Made by a program: the position numbers and the translations under genes. The notes beneath the pieces are model-generated. The model did no database searches and was not told the DNA's origin. It saw only the letters and a program-made list of their open reading frames with translations. 64,000 nt of DNA, taken from contig OX352761.1 of NCBI GenBank assembly GCA_947095585.1, positions 81,347,267 to 81,411,266 on the forward strand, written 5' to 3'. Below are positions 13,640 through 26,814 of this stretch, in pieces; position 1 is the stretch's first letter; each line of letters begins with the position of its first letter. Source of the DNA: Nephrocerus scutellatus. Its lineage: Eukaryota; Arthropoda; Insecta; Diptera; Pipunculidae.

Positions 13640-15575
13640 TGAAACTCGGAATGTAGGACTAATATGTGACTATAAGACTTGTTCCTATGGAAATTCTGGG
13701 ATCTAGCCAATAGGGTCTGGGATTTTTGGAACCAAGCCATTTCTCAAGGGATTCGTATGAAACTGGGAATGTAGGACTAATATGTGACTATAAGATTTGT
13801 TCCTATGGAAATTCTGGGATCTGGCCAATAGGGTCTGGGATTTTTGGAACCAAGCCATTTCTCAAGGGATTCGTATGAAACTCGGAATGTAGGACTAATA
13901 TGTAACTATAAGACTTGTTCCTATGGAAATTCTGGGATATGGCCAATAGGGTTTGGGATTTTTGGAACCAAGCCATTTCTCAAGGGATTCGTATGAAACT
14001 CGGAATGTAGGACTAATATGTGACTATAAGATTTCTTCCTATGGAAATTCTGGGATCTGGCCAATTGGGTCTGGAATTATGGGAACCAAGCCATTTCTCA
14101 AGCGATTCGTATGAAACTCGGAATGTAGGACTAATATGTGACTATAAGACTTGTTCCTATGGAAATTCTGGGATCTGGCCAATAGGGTCTGGGATTTTTG
14201 GAACCAAGCCATTTCTCAAGGGATTCGTATGAAACTCGGAATGTAGGACTAATATGTGACTATAAGATTTGTTCCTATGGAAATTCTGGGATCTGGCCAA
14301 TAGGGTCTGGGATTTTTGGAACCAAGCCATTTCTCAAGGGATTCGTATGAAACTCGGAATGTATATCTAATATGTGACAATAAGACTTGTTCCTATGGAA
14401 ATTCTGGGATCTGGCCAATAGGGTCTGGGATTTTTGGAACCAAGCCATTTCTCAAGGGATTCGTATGAAACTCGGAATGTAGGACTAATATGTGACTATA
14501 AGATTTGTTCCTATGAATATTCTGGGATCTGGCCAATAGGGTCTGGGAATTTTGGAACCAAGCTATTTCTCAAGGGATTCGTATGAAACTCGGAATGTAG
14601 GACTAATATGTGACTATAAGACTTGTTCCTATGGAAATTCTGGGATCTGGCCAATAGGGTCTGGGATTTTTGGAACCAAGCCATTTCTCAAGGGATTCGT
14701 ATGAAACTCGGAATATAGGACTAATATGTGACTATAAGATTTGTTCCTATGGAAATTCTGGGATCTGGCCAATAGGGTCTGGGATTTTTGGAACCAAGCC
14801 ATTTCTCAAGGGATTCGTATGAAACTCGGAATGTAGGACTAATATGTGACTATAAGACTTGTTCCTATGGAAATTCTGGGATCTGGCCAATAGGGTCTGG
14901 GATTTTTGGAACCAAGCCATTTCTCAAGGGATTGGTATGAAACTCGGAATGTAGGACTAATATGTGACTATAAGACTTGTTCCTATGGAAATTCTGGGAT
15001 CTGGCCAATAGGGTCTGGGATTTTTGGAACCAAGCCATTTCTCAAGGGATTCGTATGAAACTGGGAATGTAGGACTAATATGTGACTATAAGATTTGTTC
15101 CTATGGAAATTCTGGGATCTGGCCAATAGGGTCTGGGATTTTTGGAACCAAGCCATTTCTCAAGGGATTCGTATGAAACTCGGAATGTAGGACTAATATG
15201 TAACTATAAGACTTGTTCCTATGGATATTCTGGGATCTGGCCAATAGGGTTTGGGATTTTTGGAACCAAGCCATTTCTCAAGGGATTCGTATGAAACTCG
15301 GAATGTAGGATTAATATGTGACTATAAGATTTCTTCCTATGGAAATTCTGGGATCTGGCCAATTGGGTCTGGAATTATGGGAACCAAGCCATTTCTCAAG
15401 CGATTCGTATGAAACTCGGAATGTAGGAGAAATATGTGACTATAAGACTTGTTCCTATGGAAATTCTGGGATCTGGCCAATAGGGTCTGGGATTTTTGGA
15501 ACCAAGCCATTTCTCAAGGGATTCGTATGAAACTCGGAATGTAGGACTAATATGTGACTATAAGATTTGTTCCTA
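13640..15575 (+). repeat. 1298-bp (11-monomer) spaced duplication
   Basis: About 13640-14280 recurs at about 14938-15575. Shared marks are the AACTGGGAATG monomer (about 13762/15060), the ATGTAACTATAAG monomer with GGGTTTGGG (about 13900/15200) and the TTTCTTCC plus GGAATTATGGG monomer (14020/15318). Borders are approximate. Confidence 0.7.
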
Positions 15576-15579
15576 TGGA

Positions 15580-17442
15580 TCTGTTTCTGGGATCTGGCCA
15601 ATAGGGTCTGGGATTTTTGGAACCAAGTCATTTCTCAAGGGATTCGTATGAAACTCGGAATGTAGGACTAATATGTGACTATAAGATTTGTTCCTATGGA
15701 AATTCTGGGATCTGGCCAATAGGGTCTGGGATTTTTGGAACCAAGCCATTTCTCAAGGGATTCGTATGAAACTCGGAATGTATATCTAATATGTGACAAT
15801 AAGACTTGTTCCTATGGAAATTCTGGGATCTGGCCAATAGGGTCTGGGATTTTTGGAACCAAGCCATTTCTCAAGGGATTCGTATGAAACTCGGAATGTA
15901 GGACTAATATGTGACTATAAGATTTGTTCCTATGAACATTCTGGGATCTGGCCAATAGGGTCTGGGAATTTTGGAACCAAGCTATTTCTCAAGGGATTCG
16001 TATGAAACTCGGAATGTAGGACTAATATGTGACTATAAGACTTGTTCCTATGGAAATTCTGGGATCTGGCCAATAGGGTCTGGGATTTTTGGAACCAAGC
16101 CATTTCTCAAGGGATTCGTATGAAACTCGGAATGTAGGACTAATATGTGACTATAAGATTTGTTCCTATGAAAATTCTGGGATCTGGCCAATAGGGTCTG
16201 GGATTTTTGGAACTAAGCCATTTCTCAAGGGATTCGTATGAAACTCGGAATGTATAACTAATATGTGACTATAAGACTTGTTCCTATGGAAATTCTGGGA
16301 TCTGGCCAATAGGGTCTGGGATTTTTGGAACCAAGCCATTTCTCAAGGGATTCGTATGAAACTCGGAATGTAGGACTAATATGTGACTATAAGATTTGTT
16401 CCTATGAAAATTCTGGGATCTGGCCAATTGGGTCTGGAATTATGGGAACCAAGCCATTTCTCAAGCGATTCGTATGAAACTCGGAATGTAGGACTAATAT
16501 GTGACTATAAGACTTGTTCCTATGGAAATTCTGGGATCTGGCCAATAGGGTCTGGGATTTTTGGAACCAAGCCATTTCTCAAGGGATTCGTATGAAACTC
16601 GGAATGTAGCACTAATATGTGACTATAAGATTTGTTCCTATGGAAATTCTGGGATCTGGCCAATAGGGTCTGGGATTTTTGGAACCAAGTCATTTCTCAA
16701 GGGATTCGTATGAAACTCGGAATGTAGGACTAATATGTGACTATAAGATTTGTTCCTATGGAAATTCTGGGATCTGGCCAATAGGGTCTGGGATTTTTGG
16801 AACCAAGCCATTTCTCAAGGGATTCGTATGAAACTCGGAATGTATATCTAATATATGACAATAAGACTTGTTCCTATGGAAATTCTGGGATCTGGCCAAT
16901 AGGGTCTGGGATTTTTGGAACCAAGCCATTTCTCAAGGGATTCGTATGAAACTCGGAATGTAGGACTAATATGTGACTATAAGATTTGTTCCTATGAACA
17001 TTCTGGGATCTGGCCAATAGGGTCTGGGAATTTTGGAACCAAGCTATTTCTCAAGGGATTCGTATGAAACTCGGAATGTAGGACTAATATGTGACTATAA
17101 GACTTGTTCCTATGGAAATTCTGGGATCTGGCCAATAGGGTCTGGGATTTTTGGAACCAAGCCATTTCTCAAGGGATTCGTATGAAACTCGGAATGTAGG
17201 ACTAATATGTGACTATAAGATTAGTTCCTATGAAAATTCTGGGATCTGGCCAATAGGGTCTGGGATTTTTGGAACCAAGCCATTTCTCAAGGGATTCGTA
17301 TGAAACTCGGAATGTATAACTAATATGTGACTATAAGACTTGTTCCTATGGAAATTCTGGGATCTGGCCAATAAGGTCTGGGATTTTTGGAACCAAGCCA
17401 TTTCTCAAGGGATTCGTATGAAACTCGGAATGTAGGACTAAT
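15580..17442 (+). repeat. 1062-bp (9-monomer) higher-order repeat
   Basis: About 15580-16380 recurs at about 16640-17442. Shared marks in order are AAGTCATTT (15626/16688), TGTATATCTAATA (15780/16842), TATGAACATTC, TATGAAAATTC followed by TGTATAACTAATATG (about 16252/17314). A 3-bp insertion (GGATCTGTTTCTGGG) lies near 15577, just before it. Confidence 0.72.
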
Positions 17443-19187
17443 ATGTGACTATAAGATTTGTTCCTATGAAAATTCTGGGATCTGGCCAATAGGGTCTGGG
17501 AATTTTGGAACCAAGCTATTTCTCAAGGGATTTGTATGAAACTCGGAATGTAGGACTAATATGTGACTATAAGACTTGTTCCTATGGAAATTCTGGGATC
17601 TGGCCAATAGGGTCTGGGATTTTTGGAACCAAGCCATTTCTCAAGGGATTCGTATGAAACTCGGAATGTAGGACTAATATGTGACTATAAGATTTGTTCC
17701 AATGAAAATTCTGGGATCTGGCCAATAGGGTCTGGGTATTTTGGAACCAAGCTTTTTCTCAAGGGATTCGTATGAAACTCGGAATGTATATCTAATATGT
17801 GGCAATAAGACTTGTTCCTATGGAAATTCTGGGATCTGGCCAATAGGGTCTGGGATTTTTGGAACCAAGCCATTTCTCAAGGGATTAGTATGAAACTCGG
17901 AATGTAGGACTAATATGTGACTATAAGATTTGTTCCTATGAACATTCTGGGATCTGGCCAATAGGGTCTGGGAATTTTGGAACCAAGCTATTTCTCAAGG
18001 GATTCGTATGAAACTCGGAATGTAGGACTAATATGTGACTATAAGACTTGTTCCTATGGAAATTCTGGGATCTGGCCAATAGGGTCTGTGATTTTTGGAA
18101 CCAAGCCATTTCTCAAGGGATTCGTATGAAACTCGGAATGTAGGACTAATATGTGACTATAAGACTTTTTCCTATGGAAATTCTGGGATCTGGCCAATAG
18201 GGTCTGGGATTTTTGGAACCAAGCCATTTCTCAAGGGATTCGTATGAAACTCGGAATGTAGGACTAATATGTGACTATAAGATTTGTTCCTATGAAAATT
18301 CTGGGATCTGGCCAATAGGGTCTGGGAATTTTGGAACCAAGCTATTTCTCAAGGGATTCGTATGAAACTCGGAATGTAGGACTAATATGTGACTATAAGA
18401 CTTGTTCCTATGGAAATTCTGGGATCTGGCCAATAGGGTCTGGGATTTTTGGAACCAAGCCATTTCTCAAGGGATTCGTATGAAACTCGGAATGTAGGAC
18501 TAATATGTGACTATAAGATTTGTTCCTATGGAAATTCTGGGATCTGGCCAATAGGGTCTGGGATTTTTGGAACCAAGCCATTTCTCAAGGGATTCATATG
18601 AAACTGGGAATGTAGGACTAATATGTGACTATAAGATTTGTTCCTATGGAAATTCTGGGATCTGGCCAATAGGGTCTGAGATTTTTAGAACCAAGCCAAT
18701 TCTCAAGGGATTCGTATGAAACTCGGAATGTAGGACTAATATGTGACTATAAGATTTGTTCCTATGGAAATTCTGGGATCTGGCCAATAGGGTCTGGGAT
18801 TTTTGGAACCAAGCCATTTCTCAAGGGATTCGTATGAAACTCGGAATGTAGGACTAATATGTGACTTTAAGACTTGTTCCTATGGAAATTCTGGGATCTG
18901 GCCAATAGGGTCTGGGATTTTTGGAACCAAGCCATTTCTCAAGGGATTCGTATGAAACTCGGAATGTAGGACTAATATGTGACTATAAGACTTGTTCCTA
19001 TGGAAATTCTGGGATCTGGCCAATAGGGTCTGGGATTTTTGGAACCAAGCCATTTCTCAAGGGATTCGTATGAAACTGGGAATGTAGGACTAATATGTGA
19101 CTATAAGATTTGTTCCTATGGAAATTCTGGGATCTGGCCAATAGGGTCTGGGATTTTAGGAACCAAGCCATTTCTCAAGGGATTCGT

Positions 19188-19285
19188 ATGAAACTCGGAA
19201 TGTAGTGAAAATTCCTTGGAAATTCTGGGATCTGGCCAATAGGGTCTGGGATTTTTGGAACCAAGCCATTTCTCAAGGGATTCGT
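19188..19285 (+). repeat. 98-bp short satellite monomer (first of seven)
   Basis: A 20-bp shorter monomer in which TGTAGGACTAATATG through TTCCTATGG is replaced by TGTAGTGAAAATTCCTTGG. The same form begins TGTAGTGAAAATTCC at 19201, 21541, 22465, 27401, 28679, 34949 and 35750. Each time the preceding monomer has the GGGATTTTAGG (or AGT) variant and the one before that an AACTGGGAATG variant. A block of three linked variants has therefore been copied around the 19-36 kb part of the array. Confidence 0.9.
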
Positions 19286-20849
19286 ATGAAACTCGGAATG
19301 TAGGACTAATATGTGACTATAAGACTTGTTCCTATGGAAATTCTGGGATCTGGCCAATAGGGTCTGGGATTTTTGAAACCAAGTCATTTCTCAAGGGATT
19401 CGTATGAAACTCGGAATGTAGGACTAATATGTGACTATAAGATTTGTTCCTATGGAAATTCTGGGATCTGGCCAATAGGGTCTGGGATTTTTGGAACCAA
19501 GTCATTTCTCAAGGGATTCGTATGAAACTCGGAATGTAGGACTAATATGTGACTATAAGACTTGTTCCTATGGAAATTCTGGGATCTGGCCAATAGGGTC
19601 TGGGATTTTTGGAACCAAGCCATTTCTCAAGGGATTCGTATGAAACTCGGAATGTAGGACTAATATGTGACTATAAGATTTGTTCCTATGGAAATTCTGG
19701 GATCTGGCCAATAGGGTCTGGGATTTTTGGAACCAAGTCATTTCTCAAGGAATTCGTATGAAACTCGGAATGTAGGACTAATATGTGACTATAAGATTTG
19801 TTCCTATGGAAATTCTGGGATCTGGCCAATAGGGTCTGGGATTTTTGGAACCAAGCCATTTCTCAAGGGATTCGTATGAAACTCGGAATGTATATCTAAT
19901 ATGTGACAATAAGACTTGTTTCTATGGAAATTCTGGGATCTGGCCAATAGGGTCTGGGATTTTTGGAACCAAGCCATTTCTCAAGGGATTCGTATGAAAC
20001 TCGGAATGTAGGACTAATATGTGACTATAAGATTTGTTCCTATGAACATTCTGGGATCTGGCCAATAGGGTCTGGGAATTTTGGAACCAAGCTATTTCTC
20101 AAGGGATTCGTATGAAACTCGGAATGTAGGACTAATATGTGACTATAAGATTTGTTCCAATGAAAATTCTGGGATCTGGCCAATAGGGTCTGGGTATTTT
20201 GGAACCAAGCTTTTTCTCAAGGGATTCGTATGAAACTCGGAATGTAGGACTAATATGTGACTATAAGACTTGTTCCTATGGAAATTCTGGGATCTGGCCA
20301 ATAGGGTCTGGGATTTTTGGAACCAAGCCATTTCTCAAGGGATTCGTATGAAACTCGGAATGTAGGACTAATATGTGACTATAAGATTTGTTCCTATGAA
20401 AATTCTGGGATCTGGCCAATAGGGTCTGGGATTTTTGGAACCAAGCCATTTCTCAAGGGATTCGTATGAAACTCGGAATGTATAACTAATATGTGACTAT
20501 AAGACTTGTTCCTATGGAAATTCTGGGATATGGCCAATAGGGTCTGGGATTTTTGGAACCAAGCCATTTCTCAAGGGATTCGTATGAAACTCGGAATGTA
20601 GGACTAATATGTGACTATAAGATTTGTTCCTATGAAAATTCTGGGATCTGGCCAATAGGGTCTGGGAATTTTGGAACCAAGCTATTTCTCAAGGGATTCG
20701 TATGAAACTCGGAATGTAGGACTAATATGTGACTATAAGACTTGTTCCTATGGAAATTCTGGGATCTGGCCAATAGGGTCTGGGATTTTTGGAACCAAGC
20801 CATTTCTCAAGGGATTCGTATGAAACTCGGATTGTAGGACTAATATGTG

Positions 20850-22790
20850 ACTATAAGATTTGTTCCTATGGAAATTCTGGGATCTGGCCAATAGGGTCTG
20901 GGATTTTTGGAACCAAGCCATTTCTCAAGGGATTCGTATGAAACTCGGAATGTAGGACTAATATGTGACTATAAGATTTGTTCCTATGGAAATTCTGGGA
21001 TCTGGCCAATTGGGTCTGGAATTTTGGGAACCAAGCTATTTCTCAAGCGATTCGTATGAAACTCGGAATGTAGGACTAATATGTGACTATAAGATTTGTT
21101 CCTATGAACATTCTGGGATCTGGCCAATAGGGTCTGGGAATTTTGGAACCAAGCTATTTCTCAAGGGATTCGTATGAAACTCGGAATGTAGAACTAATAT
21201 GTGACTATAAGACTTGTTCCTATGGAAATTCTGGGATCTGGCCAATAGGGTCTGGGATTTTTGGAACCAAGCCATTTCTCAAGGGATTCGTATGAAACTC
21301 GGAATGTAGGACTAATATGTGACTATAAGACTTGTTCCTATGGAAATTCTGGGATCTGGCCAATAGGGTCTGGGATTTTTGGAACCAAGCCATTTCTCAA
21401 GGGATTCGTATGAAACTGGGAATGTAGGACTAATATGTGACTATAAGATTTGTTCCTATGGAAATTCTGGGATCTGGCCAATAGGGTCTGGGATTTTAGG
21501 AACCAAGCCATTTCTCAAGGGATTCGTATGAAACTCGGAATGTAGTGAAAATTCCTTGGAAATTCTGGGATCTGGCCAATAGGGTCTGGGATTTTTGGAA
21601 CCAAGCCATTTCTCAAGGGATTCGTATGAAACTCGGAATGTAGGACTAATATGTGACTATAAGACTTGTTCCTATGGAAATTCTGGGATCTGGCCAATAG
21701 GGTCTGGGATTTTTGAAACCAAGCCATTTCTCAAGGGATTCGTATGAAACTCGGAATGTAGGACTAATATGTGACTATAAGATTTGTTCCTATGGAAATT
21801 CTGGGATCTGGCCAATAGGGTCTGGGATTTTTGGAACCAAGTCATTTCTCAAGGGATTCGTATGAAACTCGGAATGTAGGACTAATATGTGACTATAAGA
21901 TTTGTTCCTATGGAAATTCTGGGATCTGGCCAATTGGGTCTGGAATTTTGGGAACCAAGCCATTTCTCAAGCGATTCGTATGAAACTCGGAATGTAGGAC
22001 TAATATGTGACTATAAAATTTGTTCCTATGAACATTCTGGGATCTGGCCAATAGGGTCTGGGAATTTTGGAACCAAGCTATTTCTCAAGGGATTCGTATG
22101 AAACTCGGAATGTAGGACTAATATGTGACTATAAGACTTGTTCCTATGGAAATTCTGGGATCTGGCCAATAGGGTCTGGGATTTTTGGAACCAAGCCATT
22201 TCTCAAGGGATTCGTATGAAACTCGGAATGTAGGACTAATATGTGACTATAAGACTTGTTCCTATGGAAATTCTGGGATCTGGCCAATAGGGTCTGGGAT
22301 TTTTGGAACCAAGCCATTTCTCAAGGGATTCGTATGAAACTGGGAATGTAGGACTAATATGTGACTATAAGGTTTGTTCCTATGGAAATTCTGGGATCTG
22401 GCCAATAGGGTCTGGGATTTTAGGAACCAAGCCATTTCTCAAGGGATTCGTATGAAACTCGGAATGTAGTGAAAATTCCTTGGAAATTCTGGGATCTGGC
22501 CAATAGGGTCTGGGATTTTTGGAACCAAGCCATTTCTCAAGGGATTCGTATGAAACTCGGAATGTAGGACTAATATGTGACTATAAGACTTGTTCCTATG
22601 GAAATTCTGGGATCTGGCCAATAGGGTCTGGGATTTTTGAAACCAAGCCATTTCTCAAGGGATTCGTATGAAACTCGGAATGTAGGACTAATATGTGACT
22701 ATAAGATTTGTTCCTATGGAAATTCTGGGATCTGGCCAATAGGGTCTGGGATTTTTGGAACCAAGTCATTTCTCAAGGGATTCGTATGAA
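20850..22790 (+). repeat. 924-bp higher-order repeat, two copies
   Basis: The 924-bp unit is seven 118-bp monomers plus one 98-bp monomer. The pattern at 20965-21727 repeats at 21889-22651, including the CAATTGGG monomer, TATGAACATTC, the 98-bp short monomer (21541/22465) and TTTTTGAAACC. Part of the same block is also present at 18.9-19.5 kb (offset 2340). Confidence 0.8.
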
Positions 22791-24349
22791 ACTCGGAATG
22801 TAGGACTAATATGTGACTATAAGACTTGTTCCTATGGAAATTCTGGGATCTGGCCAATAGGGTCTGGGATTTTTGGAACCAAGCCATTTCTCAAGGGATT
22901 CGTATGAAACTCGGAATGTAGGACTAATATGTGACTATAAGATTTGTTCCTATGGAAATTCTGGGATCTGGCCAATAGGGTCTGGGATTTTTGGAACCAA
23001 GTCATTTCTCAAGGGATTCGTATGAAACTCGGAATGTAGGACTAATATGTGACTATAAGATTTGTTCCTATGGAAATTCTGGGATCTGGCCAATAGGGTC
23101 TGGGATTTTTGGAACCAAGCTTTTTCTCAAGGGATTCGTATGAAACTCGGAATGTAGGACTAATATGTGACTATAAGACTTGTTCCTATGGAAATTCTGG
23201 GATCTGGCCAATAGGGTCTGGGATTTTTGGAACCAAGCCATTTCTCAAGGGATTCGTATGAAACTCGGAATGTAGGACTAATATGTGACTATAAGATTTG
23301 TTCCTATGAAAATTCTGGGATCTGGCCAATAGGGTCTGGGATTTTTGGAACCAAGCCATTTCTCAAGGGATTCGTATGAAACTCGGAATGTATAACTAAT
23401 ATGTGACTATAAGACTTGTTCCTATGGAAATTCTGGGATATGGCCAATAGGGTCTGGGATTTTTGGAACCAAGCCATTTCTCAAGGGATTCGTATGAAAC
23501 TCGGAATGTAGGACTAATATGTGACTATAAGATTTGTTCCTATGAAAATTCTGGGATCTGGCCAATAGGGTCTGGGAATTTTGGAACCAAGCTATTTCTC
23601 AAGGGATTCGTATGAAACTCGGAATGTAGGACTAATATGTGACTATAAGACTTGTTCCTATGGAAATTCTGGGATCTGGCCAATAGGGTCTGGGATTTTT
23701 GGAACCAAGCCATTTCTCAAGGGATTCGTATGAAACTCGGAATGTAGGACTAATATGTGACTATAAGATTTGTTCCTATGGAAATTCTGGGATCTGGCCA
23801 ATAGGGTCTGGGATTTTTGGAACCAAGCCATTTCTCAAGGGATTCGTATGAAACTCGGAATGTAGGACTAATATGTGACTATAAGATTTGTTCCTATGGA
23901 AATTCTGGGATCTGGCCAATTGGGTCTGGAATTTTGGGAACCAAGCCATTTCTCAAGCGATTCGTATGAAACTCGGAATGTAGGACTAATATGTGACTAT
24001 AAGATTTGTTCCTATGGAAATTCTGGGATCTGGCCAATAGGGTCTGGGATTTTTGGAACCAAGCCATTTCTCAAGGGATTCGTATGAAACTCGGAATGTA
24101 GGACTAATATGTGACTATAAGATTTGTTCCTATGAAAATTCTGGGATCTGGCCAATAGGGTCTGGGAATTTTGGAACCAAGCTATTTCTCAAGGGATTCG
24201 TATGAAACTCGGAATGTAGGACTAATATGTGACTATAAGACTTGTTCCTATGGAAATTCTGGGATCTGGCCAATAGGGTCTGGGATTTTTGGAACCAAGC
24301 CATTTCTCAAGGGATTCGTATGAAACTCGGAATGTAGGACTAATATGTG

Positions 24350-26350
24350 ACTATAAGATTTGTTCCTATGAAAATTCTGGGATCTGGCCAATAGGGTCTG
24401 GGAATTTTGGAACCAAGCTATTTCTCAAGGGATTCGTATGAAACTCGGAATGTAGGACTAATATGTGACTATAAGACTTGTTCCTATGGAAATTCTGGGA
24501 TCTGGCCAATAGGGTCTGGGATTTTTGGAACCAAGCCATTTCTCAAGGGATTCGTATGAAACTCGGAATGTAGGACTAATATGTGACTATAAGATTTGTT
24601 CCTATGAAAATTCTGGGATCTGGCCAATAGGGTCTGGGATTTTTGGAACCAAGCCATTTCTCAAGGGATTCGTATGAAACTCGGAATGTAGGACTAATAT
24701 GTGACTATAAGATTTGTTCCTATGAACATTCTGGGATCTGGCCAATAGGGTCTGGGAATTTTGGAACCAAGCTATTTCTCAAGGGATTCGTATGAAACTC
24801 GGAATGTAGGACTAATATGTGACTATAAGATTTGTTCCTATGGAAATTCTGGGATCTGGCCAATAGGGTCTGGGATTTTTGGAACCAAGCCATTTCTCAA
24901 GGGATTCGTATGAAACTCGGAATGTAGGACTAATATGTGACTATAAGATTTGTTCCTATGAAAATTCTGGGATCTGGCCAATAGGGTCTGGGAATTTTGG
25001 AACCAAGCTATTTCTCAAGGGATTCGTATGAAATTCGGAATGTAGGACTAATATGTGACTATAAGACTTGTTCCTATGGAAATTCTGGGATCTGGCCAAT
25101 AGGGTCTGGGATTTTTGGAACCAAGCCATTTCTCAAGGGATTCGTATGAAACTCGGAATGTAGGACTAATATGTGACTATAAGATTTGTTCCTATGGAAA
25201 TTCTGGGATCTGGCCAATTGGGTCTGGAATTTTGGGAACCAAGCCATTTCTCAAGCGATTCGTATGAAACTCGGAATGTAGGACTAATATGTGACTATAA
25301 GATTTGTTCCTATGGAAATTCTGGGATCTGGCCAATAGGGTCTGGGATTTTTGGAACCAAGCCATTTCTCAAGGGATTCGTATGAAACTCGGAATGTAGG
25401 ACTAATATGTGACTATAAGATTTGTTCCTATGAAAATTCTGGGATCTGGCCAATAGGGTCTGGGAATTTTGGAACCAAGCTATTTCTCAAGGGATTCGTA
25501 TGAAACTCGGAATGTAGGACTAATATGTGACTATAAGACTTGTTCCTATGGAAATTCTGGGATCTGGCCAATAGGGTCTGGGATTTTTGGAACCAAGCCA
25601 TTTCTCAAGGGATTCGTATGAAACTCGGAATGTAGGACTAATATGTGACTATAAGATTTGTTCCTATGAAAATTCTGGGATCTGGCCAATAGGGTCTGGG
25701 ATTTTTGGAACCAAGCCATTTCTCAAGGGATTCGTATGAAACTCGGAATGTAGGACTAATATGTGACTATAAGATTTGTTCCTATGAACATTCTGGGATC
25801 TGGCCAATAGGGTCTGGGAATTTTGGAACCAAGCTATTTCTCAAGGGATTCGTATGAAACTCGGAATGTAGGACTAATATGTGACTATAAGATTTGTTCC
25901 TATGGAAATTCTGGGATCTGGCCAATAGGGTCTGGGATTTTTGGAACCAAGCCATTTCTCAAGGGATTCGTATGAAACTCGGAATGTAGGACTAATATGT
26001 GACTATAAGATTTGTTCCTATGAAAATTCTGGGATCTGGCCAATAGGGTCTGGGAATTTTGGAACCAAGCTATTTCTCAAGGGATTCGTATGAAATTCGG
26101 AATGTAGGACTAATATGTGACTATAAGACTTGTTCCTATGGAAATTCTGGGATCTGGCCAATAGGGTCTGGGATTTTTGGAACCAAGCCATTTCTCAAGG
26201 GATTCGTATGAAACTCGGAATGTAGGACTAATATGTGACTATAAGATTTGTTCCTATGGAAATTCTGGGATCTGGCCAATTGGGTCTGGAATTTTTGGAA
26301 CCAAGCCATTTCTCAAGCGATTCGTATGAAACTCGGAATGTAGGACTAAT
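24350..26350 (+). repeat. 1062-bp (9-monomer) higher-order repeat
   Basis: About 24350-25290 recurs at about 25412-26350. Shared marks are two TATGAAAATTC monomers, TATGAACATTC (about 24723/25785), the GAAATTCGG substitution (25031/26093) and the CAATTGGG monomer (25173/26235). Confidence 0.75.
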
Positions 26351-26814
26351 ATGTGACTATAAGACTTCTTCCTATGGAAATTCTGGGATCTGGCCAATAG
26401 GGTCTGAGATTTTTGGAACCAAGCCAATTCTCAAGGGATTCGTATGAAACTCGGAATGTAGGACTAATATGTGACTATAAGATTTGTTCCTATGGAAATT
26501 CTGGGATCTGGCCAATAGGGTCTGGGATTTTTGGAACCAAGCCATTTCTCAAGGGATTCGTATGAAACTCGGAATGTAGGACTAATATGTGACTATAAGA
26601 CTTGTTCCTATGGAAATTCTGGGATCTGGCCAATAGGGTCTGGGATTTTTGGAACCAAGCCATTTCTCAAGGGATTCGTATGAAACTCGGAATGTAGGAC
26701 TAATATGTGACTATAAGACTTGTTCCTATGGAAATTTTGGGATCTGGCCAATAGGGTCTGGGATTTTTGGAACCAAGCCATTTCTCAAGGGATTCGTATG
26801 AAACTCGGAATGTA

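Noticed and set aside
19201..19225. CENP-B box in the short monomer (TTCCTTGGAAATTCTGGGA)
   Set aside because: It resembles the start of the box, but the second half is 3 bp out of spacing and lacks the CGGG core; insect centromeres are not known to depend on it.
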